Part shown: in pieces, positions 25,484 through 33,820 of the stretch | Numbering within the stretch: position 1 is the stretch's first letter | Layout of the letters: every line of letters begins with the position of its first letter | NCBI GenBank assembly: GCA_022775045.1 | Contig: JALFLB010000044.1 | Span: 1-55,244 of the forward strand | Direction: 5' to 3' | Length of the DNA stretch: 55,244 bases | Source: Agathobacter sp. | GTDB taxonomy: Bacteria; Bacillota; Clostridia; Lachnospirales; Lachnospiraceae | Made by a program: the position numbers and the translations under genes | Notes under the pieces: generated by a model | The model's input: only the letters and a program-made list of their open reading frames with translations | The model's database searches: none | Told to the model about the DNA's origin: nothing

Positions 25484-26035
25484 GTGGATTATCTGGCACA
25501 TAATATTGCAATTAATCTGAATAGGATTCGAAAGTCAAAGGGAATGAGTCTGGATATTGTTGCGGAACAGTCAGGTGTCAGCAAGAGTATGCTCGCACAG
25601 ATTGAAAAGGGAACTGCAAATCCATCTATAGGTGTTTTGGGAAAGATTGTGAGTGGCCTTAGAATTACATTTGATGATTTGTTGCAAACACCTGTGCTGG
25701 ATTCTTATCTGGTACATACCGGAGATTTAGTTCCAACTAAAGAAATGCCAGGACAATACCGGGTTATGACTTGCTTTCCGATTGAAGATAACCATCAAGT
25801 GGAAATTTATCGTATTGAAATTGAGCCGGGAGGAGTTTATGTCAGTGGGAGTCATGGGGAAAGAACCAGAGAATATATATCGGTGCTTTCCGGTGTGCTG
25901 ACTATAGATTTAAAAGGAAAAACAGAGGTTATTACAACGGATGATGTATATCGCTTCGAATCTGATCAGGAACATCGGTATTGTAACAGCGGAGGGGAGC
26001 GATTAGTGTTTAGTTGTTTCTTTGTTACATATTAA
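25484..26035 (+). CDS. XRE-family regulator with cupin domain (PuuR-like)
   Basis: 183 residues: an XRE helix-turn-helix at about 8-62 (IRKSKGMSLDIVAEQSGVSK, then SMLAQIEKGTANPS) and a C-terminal cupin at about 105-180 (IEIEPGGVYVSGSHGERTRE). This architecture and size match PuuR and similar regulators of polyamine or amino acid use, in which the cupin senses a small molecule. GTG 25484 is chosen because GGGAGGAAG precedes it and homology begins there; the frame remains open upstream but that part overlaps the promoter. It lies next to the aminotransferase operon and is its likely regulator, perhaps through the palindrome at 26036-26051. Confidence 0.88.
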   Translation: MDYLAHNIAINLNRIRKSKGMSLDIVAEQSGVSKSMLAQIEKGTANPSIGVLGKIVSGLRITFDDLLQTPVLDSYLVHTGDLVPTKEMPGQYRVMTCFPIEDNHQVEIYRIEIEPGGVYVSGSHGERTREYISVLSGVLTIDLKGKTEVITTDDVYRFESDQEHRYCNSGGERLVFSCFFVTY

Positions 26036-26051
26036 GTTCAATATAGTGAAC
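26036..26051. promoter_or_regulatory. Near-perfect 16-bp palindrome, candidate operator
   Basis: GTTCAATATAGTGAAC is symmetric in 14 of 16 positions. It starts just after the regulator gene and ends 33 bases before the -35 box of the aminotransferase operon. The symmetry and position fit an operator for a dimeric XRE protein. It lacks a T run and so is not a terminator. Confidence 0.45.
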
Positions 26052-26084
26052 AAAAAGTTTAATAAAAAACAGTTAAATAAGGTA

Positions 26085-26113
26085 TTGACAAAATAAAAAG
26101 TGCATGATATTGT
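26085..26113 (+). promoter_or_regulatory. Sigma-A promoter of the aminotransferase operon
   Basis: TTGACA (26085-26090) and TATTGT (26108-26113) are 17 bases apart. The predicted transcript starts near 26120 and has a leader of about 85 bases. Confidence 0.65.
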
Positions 26114-26141
26114 AATGGTGTACAAAATAATAGACAAAGAC

Positions 26142-26186
26142 AAAGGCGTCTGAAAGATTCTTTACAGAATCTTTTAGGCGCCTTTT
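26142..26186 (+). promoter_or_regulatory. Long leader hairpin before the aminotransferase gene
   Basis: AAAGGCGTCTGAAAGATTCT (26142-26161) pairs with AGAATCTTTTAGGCGCCTTT (26166-26185) around TTAC with few mismatches. It lies between the promoter and the ribosome site, is followed by only a weak T-rich sequence, and could act as an attenuator, an mRNA stabiliser, or a processed terminator. No alternative pairing partner was found. Confidence 0.6.
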
Positions 26187-26206
26187 GGATTTAGGAGGAA
26201 AAAAGT

Positions 26207-27427
26207 ATGAAATTAAAAGATGTAGGGTTAACAGCGCAGGACATTAAAGACAAAGTAAACAAATATATGATTGAGACGTATGAGCGTTTTGATTTTTTGG
26301 CAGAGACAGCAAAAGATCAGTATATCTATGATGAGAACGGAGAAGCGTATCTGGATTTTTATGCAGGAATTGCGGTTAATTCCACAGGAAACTGCAATGA
26401 GAAAGTTGTAAAAGCAGTGCAGGATCAGGTCGCAGATATTATGCATACCTTCAATTATCCGTATACAATTCCACAGGCTCTTTTGGCTGAGAAAATATGT
26501 ACAACAATTGGCATGGATAAAATTTTTTATCAGAATTCAGGGACAGAGGCCAACGAAGCAATGATTAAGATGGCAAGAAAATACGGTATCGAAAAGTATG
26601 GTCCAAATAAGTATCACATCGTTACAGCAAAGATGGGATTCCACGGAAGAACCTTCGGTGCAATGTCTGCAACCGGCCAGCCGGGAAATGGATGTCAGGT
26701 TGGTTTTGGACCTATGACATATGGATTCTCTTATGCTCCGTACAATGATTTGCAGGCATTTAAGGACGCATGTACAGAGAACACGATTGCAATTATGATT
26801 GAGCCTGTTCAGGGGGAGGGTGGTGTACATCCTGCAACACAGGAGTTCATGACCGGACTTCGCGAATTCTGTGATGAGAAGGGAATGCTTCTTTTGATCG
26901 ATGAGGTACAGACCGGTTGGTGCAGAACCGGCGCGGTAATGTCCTATATGAATTACGGAATTAAGCCGGATATAGTATCTATGGCAAAAGCTCTTGGGGG
27001 TGGTATGCCGATTGGTGCGATTTGTGCGACAGAAGAAGTTGCAAAGGCATTTACACCGGGATCCCACGGAACAACTTTCGGTGGACATCCGGTATCCTGT
27101 GCAGCAGCACTTGCTGAAGTAAATGAACTTCTTGACAGAAATCTTGCGGGAAATGCAAAAAAAGTGGGTGAGTATTTTATGAATAAATTGCGCGAGGAAG
27201 TTCCGCATGTTGTAGATGTGCGTGGGCAGGGATTACTTGTTGGTGTCGAGTTTGATGACACGATTTCAGGAGTTGATGTCAAGCATGAGTGTCTGCACAG
27301 ACATTTATTGATTACCGCAATTGGTGCGCATATCATTCGAATGATTCCGCCACTTATCATTGATGAAGCGGATTGTGATAAAGCGGTTGCTATTATAAAG
27401 GAGTCGGTTGAAGCGCTTGAAAAATAG
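26207..27427 (+). CDS. Class III PLP-dependent aminotransferase
   Basis: 406 residues. The fold-type I class III family (acetylornithine, ornithine, GABA and omega-amino-acid aminotransferases) is clear from YLDFYAGIAVNSTGN, QNSGTEANEAMIKMARK, EPVQGEGGV, LLIDEVQTG and SMAKALGGGMPIGA, where Lys261 should bind PLP. Start ATG 26207 follows TTAGGAGG. The context is not arginine synthesis: a PuuR-like regulator, an amino acid permease, an iron alcohol dehydrogenase and an exporter-like protein share the operon. A catabolic omega-aminotransferase (for example GABA, beta-alanine, taurine or a diamine) is more likely, but sequence alone does not fix the substrate. Confidence 0.85.
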   Translation: MKLKDVGLTAQDIKDKVNKYMIETYERFDFLAETAKDQYIYDENGEAYLDFYAGIAVNSTGNCNEKVVKAVQDQVADIMHTFNYPYTIPQALLAEKICTTIGMDKIFYQNSGTEANEAMIKMARKYGIEKYGPNKYHIVTAKMGFHGRTFGAMSATGQPGNGCQVGFGPMTYGFSYAPYNDLQAFKDACTENTIAIMIEPVQGEGGVHPATQEFMTGLREFCDEKGMLLLIDEVQTGWCRTGAVMSYMNYGIKPDIVSMAKALGGGMPIGAICATEEVAKAFTPGSHGTTFGGHPVSCAAALAEVNELLDRNLAGNAKKVGEYFMNKLREEVPHVVDVRGQGLLVGVEFDDTISGVDVKHECLHRHLLITAIGAHIIRMIPPLIIDEADCDKAVAIIKESVEALEK

Positions 27428-27453
27428 AAGCTGAGATTGTGAGGAGTCGCCAG

Positions 27454-28047
27454 ATGAGTAAAAATTTTGTGATTTCTGTAGGATGCGAATATGGATGTTT
27501 TGGCCCGGAAATCGGGAAAAAGATAGCAAAAGATTTTGGAATCGCTTACTACGACAGAGAATTGATTGACGATATTATAGCGGAAGCAGGGTTTTCCAGA
27601 GATTTAACAGAAAAAGCAGAAGCAGGTGTTGCCGTTCGTGGAAATGTGGGTGGACCGACCGGTTATACGGATCTGACAGACCGGATGGTATACATACAGA
27701 CAGAAGTAATTAAGAAGCTTGCAGCAAGAGGTTCCTGTGTATTTATCGGACGGTGTTCGGATTACATTTTGAGAGAACGGGATAACTGCTTAAATGTATT
27801 TATTTATGCTCCGGAGGAAGTCCGGATTAAAAATGTCATGGCAATGCACAATCTAAATCGGAATGATGCCATTTTGTTAATTGAAAAAAACGATGAATCA
27901 CTTCATAAGCGGTATTTACAGATTACGGGAACTTACAGGGGAGATCGACATAACCGACATTTACTGATTGATTCGAACCTTTTGGGACTGGATGGAACTG
28001 TAGAGTTAATCGAACATGTTGTGAAAGAAAAGTTCGGAGGAGAGTGA
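27454..28047 (+). CDS. Cytidylate kinase-like family protein
   Basis: 197 residues related to the cytidylate kinase-like family (PF13189-type). The N-terminal P-loop region reads VGCEYGCFGPEIGKKIAKDF, where family members usually have REYGSGGREIGKKL; the altered glycine pattern makes nucleotide binding uncertain. FGIAYYDRELIDDI and RGSCVFIGRCSDYIL are also typical. Start ATG 27454 follows GTGAGGAG; an upstream in-frame codon is rejected because it precedes the ribosome site. Members often sit beside transporter genes and may have a regulatory rather than metabolic role; that is not established. Its stop overlaps the permease start (ATGA). Confidence 0.8.
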   Translation: MSKNFVISVGCEYGCFGPEIGKKIAKDFGIAYYDRELIDDIIAEAGFSRDLTEKAEAGVAVRGNVGGPTGYTDLTDRMVYIQTEVIKKLAARGSCVFIGRCSDYILRERDNCLNVFIYAPEEVRIKNVMAMHNLNRNDAILLIEKNDESLHKRYLQITGTYRGDRHNRHLLIDSNLLGLDGTVELIEHVVKEKFGGE

Positions 28048-29591
28048 TGAATATGGAAGAAAAGAAATCATCAGACTTTACAAAAGTTCTGGGTGCCTGG
28101 GATATTTTAGTTATTGCATTTGGTGCAATGATTGGATGGGGCTGGGTAGTCTCCTCTGGCGAGTGGATTGGAAGAGGCGGTGTGGTTGGTGCTGCACTCG
28201 GTTTTGTCATTGGCGGGATCATGGTATTTTTTGTGGGACTGACCTATGCGGAACTCACTGCGGCAATGCCACAGTGTGGAGGTGAGCATGTATTCAGTCA
28301 TAGGGCATTGGGACCGATCGGTTCATTTGTCTGCACATGGGCGATTATTCTTGGTTATGTTGGTGTTGTATGTTTTGAAGCTTGTGCGTTTCCAACGATT
28401 ATAACATATATTTATCCAAAGTTTTTGAAGGGATATTTGTATACAGTCGCAGGATTTGATATTTATGCGTCATGGCTTGCTGTTGCGGTGGGAATTGCAT
28501 TTATTATGACATTCATCAATATCCTGGGTGTAAAGACAGCCGCTGTACTACAGACGATTCTCACCTGTATTATTGGTGGAGTCGGGATTTTGCTGATGGC
28601 GGCATCGGCAATTAATGGCGATGCATCCAATCTGTCTGGGCAGCTGTTTGTGGGAGAATCTACAGGAAGCATTGTTAAATCCGTTCTGTCAGTTGCGGTT
28701 GTAACCCCATTCTATTTTATTGGATTTGACGTTATTCCGCAGGCGGCAGAAGAAATCAATGTGCCACTTAAAAAGATTGGAAAAATAATGATTCTTTCTG
28801 TTGTACTTGCAGTTACGTTTTATGCGCTTATAATCTTAAGCGTTGGATTTATTTTGAACCCATCTGAGATTATGAGCTCAGCAAAAGGCTCAGGACTTGT
28901 GACAGCGGATGCTATGGCGAAGGCATTTCATTCAACCGTAATGGCAAAGGTTGTTATTATAGGGGGAATGTGTGGTATCGTGACAAGCTGGAATTCCTTT
29001 TTGATGGGTGGAAGCCGTGCGATGTATTCCATGGCAGAGTCTTATATGATTCCAAAATTTTTCTCGAAACTTCATCCGAAGTATAAGACACCGGTCAATG
29101 CGTTGTATCTGATTGGAGCACTTTCGATTCTGGCACCATTTGCAGGTAGAAAGATGTTGGTCTGGATTTGTGATGCGGGAAATTTTGGATGTTGTATTGC
29201 CTATTGCATTGTGTCCATTTCGTTTCTTGTATTGAGAAAAAAGGAACCGAATATGGAACGACCTTTTAAAGTCAAAAACGATAAGTTTATTGGTACAATG
29301 GCGGTCATACTGTCCGGCTTTATGGTTGCGATGTATCTGATTCCGAATTCAGGAGCTACGCTTGTCTGGCAGGAGTGGGTCATGGTAGGTGGCTGGATCA
29401 TTCTTGGAGCAGTTTTCTGTGTGGCATGTAAAAAGAAATACAGAGAGAAATTCGGCATATTGGTTGAGATTATTTCGACAGAGGATGCGGTTGCACTTCA
29501 ATCCAGTGATGAAGAAATTTCTGTGGCGTTGGATGCTGCTATTGATGCTGCTATTATTAAAATTTTAGCGCAAAGAAAAGTGCAATTTTAA
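28047..29591 (+). CDS. APC-superfamily amino acid permease
   Basis: 514-residue transporter with about twelve membrane helices. The first helix region LVIAFGAMIGWGWVVSSGEW corresponds to the GxGIF-type substrate-binding break of APC proteins; later AELTAAMPQCGGEHVFSHRA and IGFDVIPQAAEEINVP are typical of the basic amino acid/polyamine branch. Start ATG 28047 (GTG 28044 is possible) follows CGGAGG by six bases and overlaps the previous stop. It probably imports the amine or amino acid processed by the aminotransferase. The C-terminal tail repeats the short unit DAAI. Confidence 0.88.
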   Translation: MNMEEKKSSDFTKVLGAWDILVIAFGAMIGWGWVVSSGEWIGRGGVVGAALGFVIGGIMVFFVGLTYAELTAAMPQCGGEHVFSHRALGPIGSFVCTWAIILGYVGVVCFEACAFPTIITYIYPKFLKGYLYTVAGFDIYASWLAVAVGIAFIMTFINILGVKTAAVLQTILTCIIGGVGILLMAASAINGDASNLSGQLFVGESTGSIVKSVLSVAVVTPFYFIGFDVIPQAAEEINVPLKKIGKIMILSVVLAVTFYALIILSVGFILNPSEIMSSAKGSGLVTADAMAKAFHSTVMAKVVIIGGMCGIVTSWNSFLMGGSRAMYSMAESYMIPKFFSKLHPKYKTPVNALYLIGALSILAPFAGRKMLVWICDAGNFGCCIAYCIVSISFLVLRKKEPNMERPFKVKNDKFIGTMAVILSGFMVAMYLIPNSGATLVWQEWVMVGGWIILGAVFCVACKKKYREKFGILVEIISTEDAVALQSSDEEISVALDAAIDAAIIKILAQRKVQF

Positions 29592-29611
29592 TTTGAGGAG
29601 GAGCAATAAAG

Positions 29612-30760
29612 ATGAAAGACTTTACATTTTCGGTTCCGCAGAATATTGTGGTAGGAAAGGGAAGTTTAAAAAAACTGCCGGAACTTTCCAAACAACTGGG
29701 GGGGACACACGGATTTATTATTTCAGGTCCGCATTTAAATAAGATGGGAATCGTCGCTTCCTGTGCAGAAAGTTTGGAAAAGGCTGGAATAAAAGTGGAT
29801 TCCTTTACAGAGACAGAGGGAAATCCATCGGTGGAAACAGTTGAAAAAGCTACAAAGGCTTATAAAGAGAGTGGAGCTGATTTTATCATTGCATTAGGTG
29901 GAGGCTCTCCGATGGATGTGGCAAAGGCTGTCGGTGTAGTGGCAAAATATGGAGGAAGCATTACAGAATATGAAGGCGGAGGAAAGGTGCCGGGCGATAT
30001 TGTTCCCCTCATTGCGATTCCTACCACTGCGGGAACAGGGTCAGAGGTCACTGCATTTTCTGTAATTACTGATCATAGCAGAAATTATAAATTAACCGTG
30101 TTTAGCTATAAGCTGATTCCATCTTATGCCATTCTTGATGCAGAACTGCTTACAACAGCTCCGGAATCGGTTGCAGCAGCCTGTGGAATCGATGCTATGG
30201 TTCATGCTTTGGAGGCATATATCTCAAAGGATGCATCTCCGTTTTCTGATGCAATGGCAGAAAAGGCTTTGGAATTGATTGGAAAAAATATTCGAAGTTA
30301 TGTCGCAGATCGTACCAATTTAGAGGCGGCAGAAGGCATGCTTGTTGGTTCTTTGTTTGCAGGAATTGCTTTTTCCTGGGCAAGACTGGGGGATGTGCAT
30401 GCGATGAGTCATCCGGTAAGTGCATTTTTCAATGTGCCGCATGGAGTGGCAAATGCGATACTTCTTCCGACTATTGTGGAATACAATGCACTGGCTGATA
30501 CCGGAAAATATTTAAAAATTTACAATTACATCGCTAAGTATCCGCTGTGTACTGAGGAATTTGAGTCGTTTATGCTTACAGATCTGCTCAGGGAATTGAA
30601 TGAATCTCTGGGAATACCTGCAGGTCTTGCAGAGGCAGGAGTGACAGAAGATAAGTTTGATGCGATGGCAGATGATGCTATGAAGAGTGGAAATATTGCG
30701 GTTAACCCAAGAAGTACAACCAGACAGGATGTACTGATGTTGTATAAAAAAGCATTATAA
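29612..30760 (+). CDS. Iron-containing alcohol dehydrogenase
   Basis: 382 residues, group III Fe-dependent ADH. GGGSPMDVAKAVG binds the nucleotide, and the metal-binding Asp and His residues lie in GIDAMVHALEAYIS and DVHAMSHPVSAFFNVPHG. IPTTAGTGSEVT is also a family signature. With an aminotransferase upstream, it probably reduces the aldehyde or semialdehyde formed by transamination to an alcohol or hydroxy acid, as 4-hydroxybutyrate dehydrogenase or sulfoacetaldehyde reductase do. Start ATG 29612 follows GAGGAGGAGC. It overlaps the next gene by one base. Confidence 0.9.
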   Translation: MKDFTFSVPQNIVVGKGSLKKLPELSKQLGGTHGFIISGPHLNKMGIVASCAESLEKAGIKVDSFTETEGNPSVETVEKATKAYKESGADFIIALGGGSPMDVAKAVGVVAKYGGSITEYEGGGKVPGDIVPLIAIPTTAGTGSEVTAFSVITDHSRNYKLTVFSYKLIPSYAILDAELLTTAPESVAAACGIDAMVHALEAYISKDASPFSDAMAEKALELIGKNIRSYVADRTNLEAAEGMLVGSLFAGIAFSWARLGDVHAMSHPVSAFFNVPHGVANAILLPTIVEYNALADTGKYLKIYNYIAKYPLCTEEFESFMLTDLLRELNESLGIPAGLAEAGVTEDKFDAMADDAMKSGNIAVNPRSTTRQDVLMLYKKAL

Positions 30761-31686
30761 TGAGAAAAATATTGGATTATGGAGCCGGAAAAGGTCCCTA
30801 TATTGCTGTCGTATTTGCGGGGGCATTATGGGGAACGAACGGCTTTTTTATTAAAAATTTATGTGCTTTGGGAATTGATAATGACTTTGTAATCAGTTTC
30901 CTTAGATTTGCATTTGCCAGTGCTTTTATGGGGGCGATTGTACTTGTAAAAGAGGGACGGAAAGGCTTTGTTGTCAGTAAGTGTACACTGGTGTGCTGTG
31001 TGTTGCTCGGATTGCTGTGTCATGCTGCTTATAATGTGCTTTATGCCATAGGGTGTAAGAAAGCCGGAATGGCTTTGACAGCAGTGTTAGTGAATATGGC
31101 ACCGATTTATACAATGCTTTTTTCAACGCTCATATATAAAGAACGGATGACACTGAAAAAAATTATTGCGATTCTTTTGAATATAACAGGGTGTATATGT
31201 TGTGCCACAAACGGCAGATTTGATGCTATGTCGGTGTCACTTACCGGTATATTGATTGGAATTGCTGCGGCAGTTGTGTACTCCACATCAGCGATTATTG
31301 GGCGATATAGCAGGGAAGAGGTAAGCCCGTTTGTGATTTGCTTTTATTGTTTTATATTTGCAGATCTTTTTCTGTTACCATTTACGAAATTCTGGGAGGG
31401 AACTTTCACTCTTGACGGGAAAGAGGTGATCTGGGCGGTTGCCTATTCTTTTGTTCCGACGGTGCTTTCCTATGTATTCTATTATGGAGGAATGAAAGGA
31501 ATTACAGAGAGCAGCAGGGTTCCTGTGCTGACCTCGGTTGAAATTATTGTTGCGGCAGTTATTGCAATGGCGGTATTTCATGAGGAGATTGGCTTTGTCA
31601 GTCTTGTGGGAATTGTTTTGGTGTTGGGATCTATTATGCTGATGAATTTGAAAGGAACAGTTGAAAATCCATCCTGTATAGAGTAA
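30760..31686 (+). CDS. EamA/DMT-family transporter
   Basis: 308 residues with ten predicted helices in two repeated EamA halves (PYIAVVFAGALWGTNGFFIK in the first; LIGIAAAVVYSTSAIIGRYS opening the second). DMT proteins commonly export metabolites or amino acids. As the last gene of the operon, directly joined to the dehydrogenase gene (TAATG), it may export the reduced end product. The substrate is not known. Confidence 0.88.
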   Translation: MRKILDYGAGKGPYIAVVFAGALWGTNGFFIKNLCALGIDNDFVISFLRFAFASAFMGAIVLVKEGRKGFVVSKCTLVCCVLLGLLCHAAYNVLYAIGCKKAGMALTAVLVNMAPIYTMLFSTLIYKERMTLKKIIAILLNITGCICCATNGRFDAMSVSLTGILIGIAAAVVYSTSAIIGRYSREEVSPFVICFYCFIFADLFLLPFTKFWEGTFTLDGKEVIWAVAYSFVPTVLSYVFYYGGMKGITESSRVPVLTSVEIIVAAVIAMAVFHEEIGFVSLVGIVLVLGSIMLMNLKGTVENPSCIE

Positions 31687-31689
31687 AAT

Positions 31690-31723
31690 AATCCTCAGTG
31701 TGCAAGCAATTTGGAGGATTTTT
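31690..31723 (+). terminator. Terminator-like hairpin that includes the prfC ribosome site
   Basis: AATCCTC (31690-31696) pairs with GAGGATT (31714-31720), followed by TTT. It lies just after the EamA gene and ends its operon weakly, while its 3' arm contains GGAGG, the ribosome site of prfC. The layout is the same as that upstream of spoIIGA. Confidence 0.55.
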
Positions 31724-31725
31724 AA

Positions 31726-33318
31726 GTGAGTGATTTAAGAAAAGAGATAGAAAAGAGACGTACCTTTGCAATTATTTCCCACCCGGATGCCGGTAAGACA
31801 ACTCTGACCGAGAAGTTTTTACTTTACGGAGGAGCGATTAATCTTGCAGGATCCGTCAAGGGAAAGGCAACAGCACGACATGCGGTATCGGATTGGATGG
31901 AGATTGAGAAGCAGAGAGGTATCTCTGTTACTTCGTCTGTGCTGCAGTTCAATTATGATGGCTATTGTATTAATATTCTGGATACACCGGGACATCAGGA
32001 TTTCTCGGAGGATACCTATCGTACTCTGATGGCTGCTGATTCGGCTGTGATGGTGATTGATGCAAGTAAGGGTGTCGAAGCGCAGACCCGTAAGTTGTTT
32101 AAAGTCTGCGTGATGCGTCATATCCCGATCTTTACTTTTATTAATAAGATGGATCGTGATGCTAATGATACCTTTGAACTGCTGGATGATATTGAAAATG
32201 AGCTTGGAATTGCAACATGCCCGATCAACTGGCCAATCGGTTCCGGCAAGGAATTCAAAGGAGTGTATGACCGGAATACCAGAAAAGTCATGACATTTGC
32301 GGATACGCTCAAAGGAACAAAAGAGGGGTCTGAGAAAATTATCGATATCGATGATCCGGCTCTTGTTGACGAGATCGGAGTGGACAAAAAGGCGCAGCTG
32401 GATGAGGAGATGGAGCTTCTGGATGGTGCCGGAGCAGAGTTTGATATTGATCTGGTCACTAAGGGAGAACTCTCGCCTGTCTTCTTTGGATCTGCACTTA
32501 CAAATTTTGGTGTGGAAACCTTTTTGCAGCATTTTTTGCAGATGACTTATGCGCCAATGGCCCGCAAGGCGGATATTGGCATGATTGATCCGTTCGGGCA
32601 GGATTTCAGTGCATTTGTATTTAAGATTCAGGCAAATATGAACAAGAATCATCGTGACAGAATTGCATTCATGCGAATCTGCTCCGGTAAATTTGATGCC
32701 GGAATGGAGGTTTATCATGTGCAGGGAGGAAAGCAGATCAAGCTGGCACAGCCACAGCAGATGATGGCAGATGAAAGAAAGATTGTGGAGGAAGCGTATG
32801 CGGGGGATATCATCGGTATATTTGATCCGGGTATCTTTTCCATCGGTGATACGCTTACTACATCAAAGGAGAAGTTTCAGTTTGAGGGAATTCCAACTTT
32901 TGCACCAGAGCATTTTGCCCGTGTTCGTCTGGTGGATTCTATGAAACGGAAGCAGTTTGTCAAAGGTGTTACACAGATCGCTCAGGAAGGTGCGATCCAG
33001 ATTTTCCAGGAATATAAAGGCGGGATGGAGGAGATAATAGTAGGAGTGGTTGGTGTCTTACAGTTTGATGTCCTCAAATTCCGTCTGGAGAATGAGTATA
33101 ATGTGGAAATCAGGCTGGAAAATCTGCCTTATGAACATATCCGTTGGATTGAGAATAAGGATGAAGTCGATGTGGACGGATTGACCGGTACCTCAGATAT
33201 GAAGAAAGTGATTGACATGAAGGGTAATCCACTTCTTTTATTTGTTAATGAATGGAGCGTAGGCATGACATTAGACAGAAATGAGGGATTGGTGCTGACT
33301 GAGTTTGGCAGAAACTAA
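31726..33318 (+). CDS. prfC: Peptide chain release factor 3
   Basis: 530-residue translational GTPase that recycles release factors 1 and 2 from the ribosome. G1 is SHPDAGKTTLTEKF, G3 DTPGHQDFSEDT and G4 INKMDRDA; the SGKEFKGVYDR segment also fits RF3. Length is normal. Start is GTG 31726, eight bases after GGAGG. No separate promoter was recognised in the 39-base gap, so transcription may come from read-through or from an undetected promoter at the end of the EamA gene. Confidence 0.95.
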   Translation: MSDLRKEIEKRRTFAIISHPDAGKTTLTEKFLLYGGAINLAGSVKGKATARHAVSDWMEIEKQRGISVTSSVLQFNYDGYCINILDTPGHQDFSEDTYRTLMAADSAVMVIDASKGVEAQTRKLFKVCVMRHIPIFTFINKMDRDANDTFELLDDIENELGIATCPINWPIGSGKEFKGVYDRNTRKVMTFADTLKGTKEGSEKIIDIDDPALVDEIGVDKKAQLDEEMELLDGAGAEFDIDLVTKGELSPVFFGSALTNFGVETFLQHFLQMTYAPMARKADIGMIDPFGQDFSAFVFKIQANMNKNHRDRIAFMRICSGKFDAGMEVYHVQGGKQIKLAQPQQMMADERKIVEEAYAGDIIGIFDPGIFSIGDTLTTSKEKFQFEGIPTFAPEHFARVRLVDSMKRKQFVKGVTQIAQEGAIQIFQEYKGGMEEIIVGVVGVLQFDVLKFRLENEYNVEIRLENLPYEHIRWIENKDEVDVDGLTGTSDMKKVIDMKGNPLLLFVNEWSVGMTLDRNEGLVLTEFGRN

Positions 33319-33345
33319 GTGCGAGATACCAAAGGAGGAAAAATC

Positions 33346-33672
33346 ATGGGTGTTGTAGAAGTGACAAAGGATAATTTTGAAGAGGTTGTGCTGGCTGCTA
33401 AGGAGCCGGTGCTGATTGATTTCTGGGCTGACTGGTGCGGGCCTTGCAAAATGCAGGCTCCGATTGTGGACGCTGTTTGCGAAGAGTTTGGGGATCAGGT
33501 GAAGGTATGTAAGGTCAATGTGGATGAACAGGCATCACTTGCATTGAATTACCAGATAACGAGTATTCCGACACTTATTTTTATGAAGTATGGGATTTTT
33601 CAGCAGCGGATGGTTGGATTACAGAGCAAAGAAGTGATTGTGGAATATCTCAAGACACTTCTTGACGAATAA
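33346..33672 (+). CDS. trxA: Thioredoxin
   Basis: 108-residue thioredoxin with the redox-active site WADWCGPCKM, the cis-proline in TSIPTLIF and the C-terminal helix. It reduces protein disulfides in the cytoplasm. ATG 33346 follows AAAGGAGGAAA and gives the usual length; the frame is open upstream to the prfC stop, but that part is not homologous. It is 27 bases after prfC and probably cotranscribed. Confidence 0.95.
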   Translation: MGVVEVTKDNFEEVVLAAKEPVLIDFWADWCGPCKMQAPIVDAVCEEFGDQVKVCKVNVDEQASLALNYQITSIPTLIFMKYGIFQQRMVGLQSKEVIVEYLKTLLDE

Positions 33673-33693
33673 TTGATTTGTCGGTATAATGAG

Positions 33694-33723
33694 GGCAGTT
33701 GCGAAAGCAGCTGTCTTTTTATT
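33694..33723 (+). terminator. Intrinsic terminator after trxA
   Basis: GGCAGTTGC (33694-33702) pairs with GCAGCTGTC (33707-33715) around GAAA, followed by TTTTTATTT. Confidence 0.88.
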
Positions 33724-33747
33724 TCCCCCCTGTTTTTAAATTATATA

Positions 33748-33776
33748 TTGACATTAAGTTCAAAGTATACTACTAT
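33748..33776 (+). promoter_or_regulatory. Sigma-A promoter of recA
   Basis: TTGACA (33748-33753) and TACTAT (33771-33776) are 17 bases apart; transcription would begin near 33783. Confidence 0.85.
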
Positions 33777-33789
33777 TAGAACATAAAAA

Positions 33790-33803
33790 CGAACATAAGT
33801 TCG
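33790..33803. promoter_or_regulatory. LexA (SOS) box of recA
   Basis: CGAACATAAGTTCG fits the Gram-positive LexA consensus CGAAC-N4-GTTCG with perfect arms. It lies just after the predicted transcription start and before the ribosome site, so LexA would block early elongation. This indicates a working SOS response controlling recA. Confidence 0.9.
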
Positions 33804-33820
33804 TATAAAAGGAGATTATT

